Assembly (NCBI GenBank): GCA_035573675.1
Contig: DATMAB010000025.1
Coordinates: 17,812-81,811, forward strand
Source of the DNA: Terriglobales bacterium
GTDB lineage: Bacteria; Acidobacteriota; Terriglobia; Terriglobales; Acidobacteriaceae
Direction of reading: 5' to 3'
Length of the DNA stretch: 64,000 nt
Each line of letters starts with the position of its first letter. Within the stretch, counting starts at the first letter, position 1. The position numbers were made by a program, and so were the translations under genes. Below the pieces are notes generated by a model, which was given only the letters and a program-made list of their open reading frames with translations, was not told the origin of the DNA and did not search any database. Below, piece after piece: positions 62,654 to 64,000 of this stretch.

Positions 62654-64000
62654 TTTCGGTTCCCCTTCTTTTTCTTTTCTTCTTGCTGTTGCTGCTGTTG
62701 TTTTTGCTGCTGTTGTTGTTGCTGCTGATTCTGCTGTTGTTGGTCCTGCTTCGCCGGCTGCGGATTCCACAGCGTGGAGTTGGGATCAGTTCCAGGGTTC
62801 GTGTTCTTCACGTAATCAGTGGCACCTTTATCTGTGGCGTTATTCTGGGCTGTCGGGAGCCGTTCCTTCTTAATCTCATTCATTTCCTTCTGTTCTTCTG
62901 GGCTGAGCTTCTGGCCAGAAGCTTGCTTCTGTTCAAGCTCCTGTAGTCTGTTCTCGTACACTTTTGCCTCGGCTGCAAATGCGCGTTTCTCGTAGTCCTT
63001 AAGGGTCATTTGTCGATTCCAGTAGTCGGCTGCATGCTGCTTCTCATGCGCCCATTCGGCGGCGCAGTATGGGCGGCAGTTATAGACCACTGGTATTCCA
63101 AGGAATGTGAAGCCGTCATGGCCGTCCGGATCTACATACCCTAGCGGGTTGTTGTAGGTGTAGGCGTACTTGTTCAGCGACTGCGGATTGCTGATGTCGG
63201 CGTAGGGGAGGGGCGAGTCGGGCAGGGGGTCGTTGGAGCTGAAGGCGTCCACCGGGCCGCCCGCGAACTCGTCCGGCTGCAAGAACCGCCCCAGGCTGGA
63301 CGAATAATGCCGGGCGATGAAGTAATCGAGGCCGGTCTCCGCGTCCCGCTCCTTGCCGGTGAACTTGTAGGCGTTGGGGTCGTTGTTCACGATGATTCGC
63401 TCGCCCCCGAACGGGTAGTAGTCGCTCTCCTCCACAATCGTTCCCGCCGCGTTGGTGATCACGCTGGCCGAGCCCAGGTGGTCGGAAAAGTAGTAGACCA
63501 CCGCCCCCGTAGCTGCCGTCCGCCGCGCCACCCGCCGGCCGTTGAAGAACACGTACTCCTCGCGGATGTTGGAGCTCAGGTCGCTCTCCGCCAGCAGCTC
63601 CCCGTTCGGCCCGTACCAGTAGGCGGTGTCCACCACTCCGCTGCCCGCCTTGCGCACCCGGTTGCCGTCGGCCAAGTAGGCATAAGTCACGCCCCCGGCC
63701 GCCACCAGCCGGTTCTCCGCGTCGTAGGTCATGACTCCGGCGCCCGCGTTGGTCAGGTTGCCGGCGGCGTCGTAGCTCATGCCGACAAACTGGTTCTTGC
63801 TGTTGGCCGTCTGGTCCAGGTTCTCCCCCTGCGGATACCCGGCGCAGGGCGCGGTCGCCAGGCAGGCCAGCTTCTTGTTCAGGTTCCCCCAGAGGTCGTA
63901 GACGTAGCTGTTGCCCCACAGGCTCCCCGCCGTCCAGGCATCCTTCACCCGGTTCAGCTCGTCATAGGTGAAGCGCTGGCCCCGGTTCAGATTGCGGTTG
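62650..64000 (-). CDS. Rhs/YD-repeat protein C-terminus with HEKQH metallopeptidase-like tip (5' end outside window)
   Basis: At least 450 residues, open to the window edge. YD-type repeats (RFTYDELNRVKDAW, MSYDAAGNLTNAGA, VMTYDAENRLVAAG) lead to the conserved core end YYFSDHLGSASVI, DYYPFGGERI, FTGKERDAETGLDYFIARHY, GRFLQPDEF and NKYAYTYNNPLGYVDPDGHD, after which Rhs proteins switch to variable toxin tips. This tip has AEWAHEKQHAADYW, an HExxH zinc motif, then a charged helix and a Gln/Lys low-complexity tail (runs of six to eight Gln). Rhs proteins deliver such tips into neighbouring cells. The tail is odd for a toxin and its coding repeat (CAG/CAA) could vary in length. A small membrane protein gene overlaps the stop. 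Confidence 0.88.
   Translation of the reverse strand, partial: NRNLNRGQRFTYDELNRVKDAWTAGSLWGNSYVYDLWGNLNKKLACLATAPCAGYPQGENLDQTANSKNQFVGMSYDAAGNLTNAGAGVMTYDAENRLVAAGGVTYAYLADGNRVRKAGSGVVDTAYWYGPNGELLAESDLSSNIREEYVFFNGRRVARRTAATGAVVYYFSDHLGSASVITNAAGTIVEESDYYPFGGERIIVNNDPNAYKFTGKERDAETGLDYFIARHYSSSLGRFLQPDEFAGGPVDAFSSNDPLPDSPLPYADISNPQSLNKYAYTYNNPLGYVDPDGHDGFTFLGIPVVYNCRPYCAAEWAHEKQHAADYWNRQMTLKDYEKRAFAAEAKVYENRLQELEQKQASGQKLSPEEQKEMNEIKKERLPTAQNNATDKGATDYVKNTNPGTDPNSTLWNPQPAKQDQQQQNQQQQQQQQKQQQQQQEEKKKKGNRK

Overview
The window is a high-GC bacterial chromosome segment, probably from an Acidobacteriota (Terriglobia-like) genome. That placement is inference. It rests on the dense, gapped gene layout, Ser/Thr kinases fused to TPR repeats, a homodimeric-type pyruvate dehydrogenase E1, and short dispersed palindromic elements opening with GTCATCCTGAGCGA. 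No rRNA or tRNA was found to fix it.

Layout. 1-9.6 kb: the end of mutS2, a Cys/Met-metabolism PLP enzyme, a DinB-fold protein, a MazEF-like toxin-antitoxin pair whose promoter contains a palindromic operator, then dnaG, rpoD and dnaB. 9.6-20.2 kb: alr, a large receptor-like Ser/Thr kinase with TPRs, two small paralogous proteins of unknown function, an alpha/beta hydrolase, a crotonase, rpiB, glyA and a glycosyltransferase. 20.3-20.7 kb: RNase P RNA on the minus strand. 20.8-31.4 kb: two MacB-type ABC permeases, a site-2 protease with CBS domains, a second Ser/Thr kinase, glgB, an ECF sigma / anti-sigma / cytochrome c operon and a PDZ-hydrolase. 31.9-38.2 kb: a secreted DinB-like protein and the pyruvate dehydrogenase complex (aceE, aceF, lpd).

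38.2-57.8 kb is the most distinctive part. It opens with a perfect parS-like palindrome beside a Crp/Fnr regulator. Next come a stand-alone cyclic-nucleotide-binding-fold protein, universal stress protein, Acg-like nitroreductase, VIT-type metal transporter, acyl-CoA synthetase/GNAT fusion, a Cys-rich protein and a receiver protein. After these lies an extracellular-electron-transfer-type locus: a DmsE/MtrA decahaem cytochrome, an MtrB/PioB porin, two small cytochromes c, Rieske and cytochrome b, a nonahaem cytochrome, an 11-haem/cytochrome b fusion resembling CbcL, and a 7-haem NapC/ImcH-like quinol dehydrogenase. Five promoter regions here carry TGTGA-N6-TCACA-type sites, and the Crp/Fnr protein has the matching Arg-Glu-x3-Arg recognition helix. 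This suggests one regulator governs electron export and a low-oxygen/stress programme.

57.9-64 kb is an accessory end: a DUF1223 protein, a hotdog thioesterase, a REP-associated tyrosine transposase flanked by inverted REP pairs, and two Rhs/YD-repeat C-termini in tandem on the minus strand. One is an intact gene running off the window, with a zincin-like HEKQH tip and a candidate membrane immunity gene. The other is a frameshifted, displaced tip with a GIY-YIG-like toxin domain and its own candidate immunity gene.
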